A stretch of DNA of 51,120 nucleotides from assembly GCA_025352065.1 (NCBI GenBank), contig JANXUC010000171.1:1-51120 (forward strand), written 5' to 3'. How positions within the stretch are numbered: the first letter of the stretch is position 1; each line of letters begins with the position of its first letter. Below, in pieces: positions 1 through 6,589 of this stretch. A program made the translations under genes and the position numbers. The notes under the pieces are model-generated. The model searched no databases. It was not told the origin of the DNA and was given only the letters and a program-made list of their open reading frames with translations. This stretch comes from Acidobacteriaceae bacterium. Lineage in GTDB: Bacteria; Acidobacteriota; Terriglobia; Terriglobales; Acidobacteriaceae.

Positions 1-290
1 TTCAGTCCTGTCTTTTTTTCGATAACTGTTCCGAGAGCATTGAAATCCCAGTTGTTACAGAACCAGAAAGTCCCCGGAGAGTGGCTCCCGCGAACTGGAC
101 GGGTCTTCTTCTGGTAGTCGGTTTCGAAATCGACCGGATGATAAACGCCAGAACGAGCACGCAGGAGATCCACGATCCGCGCCTCGCGCTCTTTTTTCGT
201 CAATGTGGAAGGCAAATCGTCTATACCGGCCTGCTCCAGCGTTTGAATGATCTCGATCACACCTTCTGCGGAATAAATCCCGTAAAACAT
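1..290 (-). pseudogene. Headless serine hydrolase (class C beta-lactamase-like), partial
   Basis: An open frame runs from about 290 to the left edge. It reads like the middle of a class C beta-lactamase/serine hydrolase: a stretch around LLRARSGVYHP, then RGSHSPGTFWF and NNWDFNALGTVIEKKTG. In the family the SxxK nucleophile motif lies just upstream of the first visible segment; here it is missing, because upstream of FYGIYSAEGV the reading passes directly into the CPBP gene. The family YxN motif (usually YNN in WYYNNWDFN) reads CNN, so the catalytic tyrosine also looks lost. The ATG at 290-288 is probably fortuitous. The gene continues beyond the window. I infer a remnant joined to its neighbour by deletion; family assignment rests on remembered motifs, not on a search. 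Confidence 0.6.
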
Positions 291-984
291 TGTGACTGGC
301 GTGCAGTAGTACGCACGGCCATAGGCTGTTGGTCTTGAGTTTCAACCAGCCAATAACGAAGGATAGACCAATGACCATGATCGTGAAGAACCCTATTTGC
401 AGGACCACATTGGGACGTTCAAAGAAGCCAAAAGCGAACAGCAAAGGATAATGCCACAGAGCCCAAATGACGCCGGTCACAAAGCATCCAGCTGTGAAGC
501 CGTATCGTCTGCTGAGGTGCGGCAGGAGGAACCCGCGCCAGCCAAGTTCTTCTCCTAGCGTATTGGTAAACCGTGAAAAAATGCCGAACGTGAGAAGCAA
601 AGGAACGTCCAACCCAAACGTGGCGAGGCGAGGCCATGAAGGGAAGCCCACAGTTTCAGCTCCCCTTTCCAAAAAAGGTGAGAGGTTGAAAGAGCCTCGA
701 ATCAGGTACCACGTCGCCACGTAAACGGGAACGATATACAAAAGAGGCAGCACATAACCGTACCTCATGTGCCGCGCCGCCTGCCAGCTTCAACCAATAT
801 CCCTCAGATCCGAGCGATGAACCGCATATGTGATGAGTGCAGCAAGGCCGGGAGTCCACATGAATAAAGACATGTAAAGCCCTCCGGCTACGTCGTGGGT
901 ACTGAACAGGAGCGTGTCAGCGATAGCGCTTAGGAGAACGAGCAATGCAAGGGAGGTGAAGACCTGCCGGATCGGTGGGTGCAT
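291..984 (-). pseudogene. CPBP-family intramembrane protease, broken
   Basis: In one frame from the ATG at 984 the product is a hydrophobic CPBP (CAAX protease and bacteriocin-processing) protein. All three hallmark motifs are present: EExxxR (GEELGWRG), a histidine in ALWHYP, and HASHN. A TGA at 792-790 interrupts the frame exactly where the family has the tryptophan of a GW motif (DLRDIG-stop-SWQAARH), so it is most simply a TGG-to-TGA nonsense mutation. After HASHNV the expected C-terminal helix is absent and the other frame continues as a serine hydrolase lacking its N-terminus. A fragment from the ATG at 768 could be translated to 55 but would lack the first 64 residues and end in out-of-frame sequence. 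Likely inactive. Confidence 0.7.
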
Positions 985-1157
985 AGACTAGAATCTTCTT
1001 GTGTAAACGAAGAAGAGCTTGGGGCTACCAAACTTTGATCCTACTACCCTCATTCCTCCCGATTGGCGGGCAAACCGGAAGTAATCAAATTCGCGGAGAA
1101 CCCGCTAAGCAGACAAGCAAATCGTCGCGAATAACACGAAAATATTATTAAGTGCCT

Positions 1158-2048
1158 CTATTTCGAAGCTGCCGCAAGTTGTCGAACGGCTGTGATGAAT
1201 GTTGTGGTTGCCCGGGTCAGCGTGCGATCCCGACGATACGCCAAGCCCAGTTCGCGCCACTGTTCGTCTTCCTTAAAAGCAATGAGCTTCACGCGTCCGG
1301 CTAAGACTTGGTCTCGCGCAAAGCTGGTGCTGATCAGTGAAACACCCATGCCCGCTGCGACGAAGCTCTTGATCATGCCGACGCTCGGTAGCTCCATGCG
1401 TACTTGCAGCTGCGAGGCGTAGGGTCGGAAAAGCTTGTCCATGAGGCGGCGGGTATAGCCAGTCTTTGGGAGCAGGATGGGGTGCTTTACGATTTCCGCA
1501 ATCGAAACCACGTCATGTTTGGCCAAGGGGCTTTGCGGGTGGACCATCCACATTAACTGGTCGCGAAAGATGGCGTGGGTTTTCAGGCTTGGCGACTTGA
1601 CTGGGAGAGTGACGATGCCGACATCAATGGTGCCATTCTCTAACTTTTCCAGAATCTTATAGCTAAAGTTGCGATAGATGCTGAGCTGCACGCCGGGATA
1701 GAGACTGCAATATTTGGCGAAAACGTCGGGCAATACGTAGAGGCAAGTGGCTTCGTTGGCGCCTACGACAAGCTTGCCGCGCGGCGAGGTGCCGTGGTCG
1801 GCTACGGCGAGACGCGACTCGTCGCGCATTTGCAGGAGGCGCTCGGCGTAGGCGAAGAGGATGCGGCCAGCAGGGGTCAGCGTCACATCCTTGCCGGAGC
1901 GGTCGAGCAGGCGGTCGCCGTATTCCTGTTCCAATTGGCGAATCTGCGCGCTCACTGCCGATTGCGAACGGAACACCTTTTGGCCAGCCCGGGAAAAGCT
2001 GCCAAGCTTGGCCACTTCCAGAAACGTGCCTAACTGATCAAAGTCCAT
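1158..2048 (-). CDS. LysR-family transcriptional regulator of the sulfur operon
   Basis: Protein of 296 aa with the normal LysR layout: winged helix-turn-helix in residues 1-60 (LGSFSRAGQKVFRSQSAVS, then QLEQEYGDRLLDRSGK) and a periplasmic-binding-protein-like effector domain from about residue 90 (GKLVVGANEATCLYVLP). It begins 29 bp after the cysH stop on the same strand, so it may be the last operon gene, but it also has a promoter of its own (2060-2088). By position it is a plausible counterpart of CysB/Cbl-type regulators that sense sulfur status; the effector cannot be read from sequence. No clear Shine-Dalgarno precedes the ATG. LysR identity is firm, the sulfur role is inferred from context. 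Confidence 0.9.
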   Translation of the reverse strand: MDFDQLGTFLEVAKLGSFSRAGQKVFRSQSAVSAQIRQLEQEYGDRLLDRSGKDVTLTPAGRILFAYAERLLQMRDESRLAVADHGTSPRGKLVVGANEATCLYVLPDVFAKYCSLYPGVQLSIYRNFSYKILEKLENGTIDVGIVTLPVKSPSLKTHAIFRDQLMWMVHPQSPLAKHDVVSIAEIVKHPILLPKTGYTRRLMDKLFRPYASQLQVRMELPSVGMIKSFVAAGMGVSLISTSFARDQVLAGRVKLIAFKEDEQWRELGLAYRRDRTLTRATTTFITAVRQLAAASK

Positions 2049-2059
2049 GAATGGACGTG

Positions 2060-2088
2060 ATTATAAAAGGTTGCGGCTTAAATGTCTC
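2060..2088 (-). promoter_or_regulatory. Candidate lysR promoter (GAGACA-N17-TATAAT)
   Basis: On the minus strand a perfect -10 TATAAT (2065-2060) lies 17 bp from GAGACA (2088-2083), which matches TTGACA at four positions. The -10 box ends 11 bp before the lysR ATG, so the 5' leader would be only a few bases, consistent with the missing Shine-Dalgarno. It overlaps the end of cysH. Confidence 0.5.
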
Positions 2089-2839
2089 CGTACTTGATGG
2101 GAGGCGGCAGTTGCACAAGCGGTTCCTGCGCGTCTTTCAGATGCAGTCCGCACTCAGTTTTGCCGAAGTTGGCCCAGCGCCCGGAGCGCGGATCTTCACC
2201 GGGTTGCACGGCTCGCGTGCAGTGCGTGCAGCCGATGCTGGGGTAATTGCGGTCGTGCAAAACGTTGTAAGGGACGTCGTGATCGCGGACATACTGCCAG
2301 ACTTGATTGGAGGTCCAGTCAACCATGGGGTTGATCTTTACGATGTCGAATTTGGTATCCCACTCGACCCGTTTTGCGGAAGCGCGGTTGGAGGTTTGAT
2401 CGCGGCGGATAGCAGCGACCCAGGCATTGAGTTCGGCTATTTTGCGCTTTTGCGGCTCGACTTTGCGGAGGTAGCAGCATTGATCGGGATTGTGCGACCA
2501 AAGGGCTGGACCGTATTCTTTCTCTTGCTCTGCCGGACTCAGTTTGGAATATACCTTTTCAATCTGGATGCCGTAACGCTGGTCAACTTTTTCCATGAGA
2601 GCGTAAGTTTCAGGAAACAGGAAGTCGGTATCAATACTAAAAAGACGGAATTTTGGCGTGAGCTTGGAGGCAAGATCGATAAGGACCATGCCTTCAACGC
2701 CGAAGGCGGAGGCGATGGCGACATCTTTGCCGAAGGTGTCGAAGGCCCAGCTTAGCGCCTGTTGAGGAGTCCAGGATTCGGCGGCGGGCTGAACCTGTTC
2801 CACTTCTTTCATTAAACTTTGTTTGGTTGTGGCAATCAT
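2078..2839 (-). CDS. cysH: Assimilatory APS reductase, iron-sulfur type (CysH)
   Basis: A 253-aa thioredoxin-dependent adenylylsulfate reductase that reduces activated sulfate to sulfite in the cytoplasm. The PP-loop-type N-terminal fold is followed by LFSIDTDFLFPETY. The [4Fe-4S] cysteines that separate APS reductases from cluster-free PAPS reductases are present: DQCCYLRKVEP and SIGCTHC. The catalytic cysteine motif KTECGLH sits near the C-terminus. The start is set at the ATG at 2839, which overlaps the cobA stop as ATGA and implies translational coupling; the longer open frame from 2935 would run into cobA. Its product sulfite is the substrate of the sulfite reductase at the head of the operon. 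Confidence 0.95.
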   Translation of the reverse strand: MIATTKQSLMKEVEQVQPAAESWTPQQALSWAFDTFGKDVAIASAFGVEGMVLIDLASKLTPKFRLFSIDTDFLFPETYALMEKVDQRYGIQIEKVYSKLSPAEQEKEYGPALWSHNPDQCCYLRKVEPQKRKIAELNAWVAAIRRDQTSNRASAKRVEWDTKFDIVKINPMVDWTSNQVWQYVRDHDVPYNVLHDRNYPSIGCTHCTRAVQPGEDPRSGRWANFGKTECGLHLKDAQEPLVQLPPPIKYGDI

Positions 2840-3714
2840 CCTTGGTCTCCGGGCGTGCTTTTTTGTGCTTGCGCCGTTAGTGAAACAACAGCTGGGGCAT
2901 CCGTCTCGGTAAAGTTCAGATCTCGCAGCCAACACTCTGAGCCTGGCTCCAACGAGGCATGCGAAGCGAGGCGGACGACTTTTCCTACAAACAACATGGT
3001 GGGTGAGGGCAGGTGCGGTGCTAATGGCAGCTCTCGCAGTGTTGTTCGGTAGACTCGCTCGCCTTCACTCGCGACTTGCGAAACGATTGCGCACGGAGTT
3101 TCGGAGGGGAGTCCACCTTTCACAAGTCTTGCGCTCATCACTGCGTAGTCGTAGCCGGGCATATAAATCGCGTAGGTCACTTTTGTAGAAAGGCTTTCGA
3201 TGAAACCGTCCGGGCGTTGGCCTTTGGCGTGATGGCCTGCGAGAAATACGAGGGCTGAGGAGAGTTCGCGATGTGTGACGGGGATTTGCGCGGCAGCAGC
3301 GGCGGCCAACGCGGAACTTACTCCGGGAATAATTTCTACAGGGATTCCGGCTGCGCGCAGAGCTTCCAACTCCTCGCCTGCTCGGCCGAAAATCAACGGA
3401 TCTCCACCTTTAAGGCGGACTACCTGCAATCCCAAAGATCCGACCGCTACCAGTAAAGCGTTGATTTCGCTCTGCGTCATGCTCGGACGTCCGCAGCGTT
3501 TCCCTACGTTGTGAATCTGTGCCGTTTTCGGAATAAGATTCAGCACCCCGGCCCCTACCAGATCATCGTGGAGCACCACTTCGGCGGAGCGGAGAACGCG
3601 AACGGCTTTCAGCGTGAGTAACTCGGGATCGCCGGGACCTGCACCGACGAGGAAGACCTTGCTCTTCGTCGAGCCCTGATTCATGGTTGTTTGATTCGTT
3701 CGCGTTGGATTCAT
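2836..3714 (-). CDS. cobA: Uroporphyrinogen-III C-methyltransferase
   Basis: A 292-aa SAM-dependent methyltransferase making precorrin-2, the first committed step to siroheme. Family motifs are clear: VFLVGAGPGDPELLTLKA at the N-terminus, VGKRCGRPSMTQ, and VRLKGGDPLIFGRAGEE, followed by IPVEIIPGVSSA. The ATG at 3714 overlaps the upstream stop as ATGA; a second in-frame ATG at 3684 is an alternative. The stop overlaps the cysH start, again as ATGA. With the dehydrogenase upstream it splits the functions that enterobacterial CysG carries in one polypeptide. Siroheme is the cofactor of the sulfite reductase in the same operon. Confidence 0.95.
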   Translation of the reverse strand: MNPTRTNQTTMNQGSTKSKVFLVGAGPGDPELLTLKAVRVLRSAEVVLHDDLVGAGVLNLIPKTAQIHNVGKRCGRPSMTQSEINALLVAVGSLGLQVVRLKGGDPLIFGRAGEELEALRAAGIPVEIIPGVSSALAAAAAAQIPVTHRELSSALVFLAGHHAKGQRPDGFIESLSTKVTYAIYMPGYDYAVMSARLVKGGLPSETPCAIVSQVASEGERVYRTTLRELPLAPHLPSPTMLFVGKVVRLASHASLEPGSECWLRDLNFTETDAPAVVSLTAQAQKSTPGDQG

Positions 3715-4334
3715 GAGCGCACTCCGTTCGTAGTTGGTGCGGCGGTCGAGGTTCGGATGCGACGTGCCTCGAAAGCGCGTTCGCTGGCTAGTTTGTGGAG
3801 GAGACGCTTGCGGCGTTCTGGGGTAAGGGGTCCAGCCATGAGTTTGCGTCGAACGGTCCCTAAGCGCTCCAGCCAGCCTGCGTATTCAGGTCGGATGTGC
3901 GCTTGGATCTCTCGGCGGAGGCGTTGCGCGAGGGCTGGGCTTTGGCCAGCGGTTGAAATCGCCACTTGCAGGCGCCCGCGGCGAACGAGTGCTCCGTAGA
4001 AAAAATCGCAGCGTTCGGGATCGTCGACGGCGTTGCAGAGAATTTCGCGGCGTTGCGCTTCCTGAAACACTGCCTCGTTGACTTCAGGGAGTGAGGTGGC
4101 AGCGATGACCAGAAATACATCTTCTAAGTCTTCGGGCTGGAATGTACGCTGTTCCCAGGTGATGACTCCGGCGTGTGCCCAGCCTTGGACGGACGTGCGG
4201 GCTTCGGGCGCGACGACGCGGACGTTGGCTCCGGCGACGAGGAGGCTGCGGATTTTCGGCTCGCCGATGGTGCCCGCGCCGATGACGAGGCAGTTGCGGC
4301 CTTCCATTTTGAGAAACATTGGGAACAGACTCAT
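3711..4334 (-). CDS. Precorrin-2 dehydrogenase / sirohydrochlorin ferrochelatase (CysG N-terminal type)
   Basis: A 207-aa protein matching the Met8p/CysG N-terminal domain: a Rossmann NAD-binding start (GRNCLVIGAGTIGEPKIRSLL), then LCNAVDDPERCDFFYGALVRRGRLQVAISTAGQSPALA, the family's dimerisation and active-site region, with the expected aspartate in the AVDD segment. It would oxidise precorrin-2 to sirohydrochlorin and may insert iron. The ATG lies about 85 bp downstream of the sir stop; the gap holds a two-hairpin repeat. The stop overlaps the start of cobA. The C-terminal tail is low-complexity and looks unconstrained. Confidence 0.9.
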   Translation of the reverse strand: MSLFPMFLKMEGRNCLVIGAGTIGEPKIRSLLVAGANVRVVAPEARTSVQGWAHAGVITWEQRTFQPEDLEDVFLVIAATSLPEVNEAVFQEAQRREILCNAVDDPERCDFFYGALVRRGRLQVAISTAGQSPALAQRLRREIQAHIRPEYAGWLERLGTVRRKLMAGPLTPERRKRLLHKLASERAFEARRIRTSTAAPTTNGVRS

Positions 4335-4341
4335 TTTGTTA

Positions 4342-4404
4342 CCTCAGGGGCTAAAGCCCGGATATTTCATGGCCGTTTGCGGCGCTAAAGCGCCGCACTA
4401 CCTG
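4342..4404. repeat. Two-hairpin intergenic palindromic repeat
   Basis: Two near-perfect inverted repeats lie about 20 bp apart: GGGCT-AA-AGCCC (4348-4359) and GCGGCGCT-AA-AGCGCCGC (4379-4396), preceded by CTCAG. The same order and spacing recur at 17901-17958, and a single degraded first hairpin lies at 25130-25145. It sits between sir and the siroheme gene, so the hairpins would be part of the operon mRNA and could affect its stability or downstream expression. Confidence 0.75.
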
Positions 4405-4418
4405 GTACAGCCCGTAAA

Positions 4419-6119
4419 TCACTCAACACCATGCGGCGTTCGTCCTGGCGAAGCGTCTCGTTCCGCCGCTACAACAACTTCTCCGGCCAGGAAGCTGCGT
4501 AGTTCTACATCTGTATGGCGCGCGAAGAATTTTCGCAGGTTGTCTTCAGACGAGCGCTCGGTCAAATACTGTTTCAGCAGGCGCTCAATCGCTGTGGGGA
4601 CGTCGGTTGCCAAACATCGAAATCCGACAGGCCGCGCAATCGATTGATTCAATCCCACTGCTCCGCCGACGCAGAAGTAATAGGCGTCCTGCATTTGATT
4701 GCCGACTTTGATCTTCTTGCCTTCAATCCCGATGTCGGCGATCCAATGTTGGCCGCAACTGTTCGGGCATCCCGTTACGTGCAGCTTCAGGTGCTGGTCG
4801 AAGCCGGGGAGACGATCTTCGAGTTCTCCCACGAGCCAGCGGGCGTAGCTCTTGGTTTCGGTCAAGGCGAGCTTGCAGAATTCCGAACCGCTGCAAGCGA
4901 CGGCTCCGCGCCAGAAGGGTGAGCCGCCAACTTTGAGGCCGATGGATTCGAGTTCTTTGGCGAGCGGTTCTGCGTTTTGATTGGGAATGTTCACTATCAG
5001 CAAGTTCTGCATGATGGTGGCGCGCAGTTCCCCACTTCCGTAGCGCTCGGACAAGTCGGCGGTGGCGTGCATTTGTTCGGGGGTGATGCGTCCGCGCAGG
5101 ACGGAGGCTCCGATGTAGCTGTAGCCTTCCTGCTTCTGGGGACGAATGCCGACGTGGTCGCGAAAGACGTCGTCGGGAGCAGTTTCTTCGGCTGCGGGCT
5201 CGAGGCGGAACTTGATGCGCTGTTCCAGTTCACTCAAGAAGCTTTCGGCGGTCCAGCCTTGTTTCAGAAACAGATATTTCAGGCGTGCGCGGTCACGGCT
5301 CTCGCGGAGGACATCGCTATCGCGAAAGATTTCCGCCACGGTCTTCATGACGGGAATTACTTGATTCCATTGCACAAAGGCGTTGAGTTTGGTGGCGAGA
5401 TGCGGCTCGGTCGAGAGCCCTCCACCTACGCGCAGCGCGAAACCAACTTCAGACTTGCCGTGAAGCTTTCGTTCCACCGCAGTCAGACCAATGTCGTTAA
5501 TCTCCGGATAGGCGCACCAGACGCTGCATCCGGTCACGCAGATCTTGAACTTGCGCGGCAGATTGAAAAAGTCGTTATTGCCGGCGAAGAGCTGCGTGGC
5601 TTGATGGACGAGAGGAGAGGCGTCGCAAATTTCTTCTGCATCGACACCGGCCAACGGGCAACCGGTGACGTTGCGAACTACGTCACCGCAGGCGCCTAAG
5701 GTATTCAAGCCTACTTTCCAGAGGCGCTCTAATATGTCGGGAAGCGACTCGACTGCGATCCAATGCAATTGGATATTCTGCCGCACCGTGATGTCGGCGA
5801 CGCCTCGGGCATACTGTTCTGCAATCGTGGCAATCGTGCGCAGTTGATGGGCGTGCAGGATGCCATTCGGAATCCGAATGCGCAGCATGAAATAAGGGAC
5901 AGCTTTGCCCTCGCCGCCTTTGCCGCCGAGAACTCCGGCACCGTCGCCTTGCGTGTAGAGTCCCCACCAGCGGAAATACGTGTTCAGCCACTCCGGCGGA
6001 ATGGCGTCGAAACCTTCGCGCGCGAAGCGCCGAATCTCGGCGAGGCCTTCCCAGGGATTGAGTTCGCGTTTCAGGCGTTCGGCGCGCTGCGCTTTTGTCT
6101 CTTTGGTTGGTTCAGTCAT
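4419..6119 (-). CDS. sir: Ferredoxin-type sulfite (nitrite) reductase
   Basis: A 566-aa siroheme-[4Fe-4S] reductase with the duplicated family layout. Ferredoxin-like halves and siroheme-binding segments are visible (TVRQNIQLHW, GDVVRNVTGCP). The cluster ligands follow the family pattern: C409 and C415 (ACSGSEFCKLA) and C451 and C455 (TGCPNSCGQHW). Sequence alone does not separate sulfite from nitrite reductase; the neighbours cysH, cobA and the dehydrogenase argue for sulfite. The ATG at 6119 is chosen because a GGGGAA stretch precedes it by about 7 bases; the upstream in-frame ATG at 6149 has no ribosome site. Expression is likely controlled by the attenuator upstream (6161-6348). Confidence 0.92.
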   Translation of the reverse strand: MTEPTKETKAQRAERLKRELNPWEGLAEIRRFAREGFDAIPPEWLNTYFRWWGLYTQGDGAGVLGGKGGEGKAVPYFMLRIRIPNGILHAHQLRTIATIAEQYARGVADITVRQNIQLHWIAVESLPDILERLWKVGLNTLGACGDVVRNVTGCPLAGVDAEEICDASPLVHQATQLFAGNNDFFNLPRKFKICVTGCSVWCAYPEINDIGLTAVERKLHGKSEVGFALRVGGGLSTEPHLATKLNAFVQWNQVIPVMKTVAEIFRDSDVLRESRDRARLKYLFLKQGWTAESFLSELEQRIKFRLEPAAEETAPDDVFRDHVGIRPQKQEGYSYIGASVLRGRITPEQMHATADLSERYGSGELRATIMQNLLIVNIPNQNAEPLAKELESIGLKVGGSPFWRGAVACSGSEFCKLALTETKSYARWLVGELEDRLPGFDQHLKLHVTGCPNSCGQHWIADIGIEGKKIKVGNQMQDAYYFCVGGAVGLNQSIARPVGFRCLATDVPTAIERLLKQYLTERSSEDNLRKFFARHTDVELRSFLAGEVVVAAERDASPGRTPHGVE

Positions 6120-6160
6120 AGGTGAATTCCCCTGCAGGGCTGCACACATTTCGCGGGCCC

Positions 6161-6196
6161 AAAAACAAAACCGCCGCAGGTGTTAGATTGGGCGGT
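6161..6196 (-). terminator. Intrinsic terminator in the sir leader (attenuator)
   Basis: On the minus strand ACCGCC (6196-6191) and GGCGGT (6175-6170) form a 6-bp GC-rich stem with a 15-nt loop, followed at once by TTTGTTTTT (6169-6161). It lies downstream of the Cys-rich leader ORF and about 40 bp upstream of the sir start, where an attenuator would be expected. No other gene ends here, so a terminator at this place makes sense mainly as a conditional one. Confidence 0.7.
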
Positions 6197-6248
6197 AGGT
6201 CGTCGCGATGCCTTTTTTCAGGAAATATGGAGGTCAGCCGCTCACCCG

Positions 6249-6288
6249 CGCCAAGATGTGCTTAGGCACAACAACAGCACAACATCTT
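6249..6288 (-). promoter_or_regulatory. Hairpin over the Cys codons and candidate antiterminator strand
   Basis: AAGATGT (6288-6282) plus TGC (6279-6277) can pair with GCACATCTT (6261-6253), enclosing the Cys codons of the leader ORF. Just downstream, TTGGCG (6254-6249) can pair with CGCCCAA (6194-6188, one bulged base), which includes part of the terminator's 5' arm and would block it. A ribosome at the leader stop codon would cover TTGGCG; one stalled on the Cys codons would not. The pairing was found by eye and has not been folded. Confidence 0.5.
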
Positions 6289-6312
6289 AACGTGATCACG
6301 GGTTAAGGTCAT
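6262..6312 (-). CDS. Cys-rich leader peptide, 16 aa (MTLTRDHVKMLCCCCA)
   Basis: A 16-codon ORF encoding MTLTRDHVKMLCCCCA and ending in TAA (6264-6262). Four consecutive codons are cysteine (TGC TGT TGT TGT, 6279-6268), the rarest kind of run for a bacterial protein, and the downstream genes make cysteine precursors. The ATG at 6312-6310 lies 7 bp after a -10 box, so the mRNA would begin at or next to the start codon (leaderless); an internal ATG at 6285 would give MLCCCCA. Cys-rich leader peptides controlling downstream sulfur genes are known from mycobacteria; here the downstream hairpins suggest classical ribosome-stalling attenuation: ample Cys-tRNA lets the terminator form, scarcity lets the operon be read. 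Confidence 0.75.
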   Translation of the reverse strand: MTLTRDHVKMLCCCCA

Positions 6313-6319
6313 GGGCTAG

Positions 6320-6348
6320 ATACTAGAAGCGCGAGTGCGGAGTGTCAA
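6320..6348 (-). promoter_or_regulatory. sir operon promoter, TTGACA-N17-TAGTAT
   Basis: On the minus strand a perfect -35 TTGACA (6348-6343) is separated by exactly 17 bp from TAGTAT (6325-6320), five of six matches to TATAAT. Seven bases separate the -10 box from the ATG of the leader ORF, so the predicted start of transcription falls on or one base before that ATG. This is the best vegetative-type promoter in the window. Confidence 0.8.
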
Positions 6349-6425
6349 TTCTTGGTCTACCAGAACGATTACAAATTTGGATAGCTTGGATCGCAAATTC
6401 GATTGACCCGACCTCAGGACTTGAT

Positions 6426-6455
6426 ACCACCGAGGACGCTGAGGTACGCAGAGGA
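6426..6455 (+). repeat. CCACAGAGGACACTGAGG-type interspersed repeat, copy 1
   Basis: The stretch ACCACCGAGGACGCTGAG plus GTACGCAGAGGA matches, with a few substitutions, the stretch at 14747-14777. Both lie outside intact genes and in the same orientation. Purine-rich, with GAGG repeated at intervals of about 10 bases. Confidence 0.55.
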
Positions 6456-6548
6456 AAGGCTCGGGGGGGAGGAGAACTGAAAGAGCTTCGGCCAAGGCCC
6501 TTTGGATAGCGCTTCAAAGATGACTTGGACAATCTCCCGCTTCAGTGC

Positions 6549-6574
6549 GGCGAGCAGGAATGCTCGTCCTAGAC
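6549..6574 (+). repeat. GAGCAGGAATGCTC palindromic repeat, copy 1
   Basis: GGCGAGCAGGAATGCTCGTC followed by CTAGAC. The core is a palindromic hairpin with a GGAA loop (CGAGCA/TGCTCG). Clear relatives lie at 14860-14885, 17989-18014 and 21025-21050, all with the CCTACAC-like tail on the plus-strand side. Here it lies just past the end of the decayed acyltransferase gene. The rest of 6349-6589 shows nothing else recognisable. Confidence 0.75.
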
Positions 6575-6589
6575 GGTTTTGACTTGCGC

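Larger units (their letters stand above)
6120..6589. other. sir control region and repeat-bearing gap
   Basis: 6120-6348 is the promoter, leader ORF and attenuator of the sulfur operon. 6349-6589 has no gene; it holds one copy each of two interspersed repeats (6426-6455, 6549-6574) and nothing else recognised. Confidence 0.7.

Noticed and set aside
790-792. Selenocysteine or recoded TGA in the CPBP gene
   Set aside because: The position is a tryptophan in the family, no SECIS-like hairpin was noticed, and the gene is otherwise truncated.
1000-1157. Terminator for the sulfur operon after lysR
   Set aside because: Only weak inverted repeats without a T run could be found.
2051-2755. 234-codon open frame on the plus strand opposite cysH
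   Set aside because: Codon composition mirrors cysH, no motif, no ribosome site; an antisense shadow.
6161-6348. SAM or other sulfur riboswitch upstream of sir
   Set aside because: No S-box-like conserved core seen; the Cys-codon ORF explains the region better.
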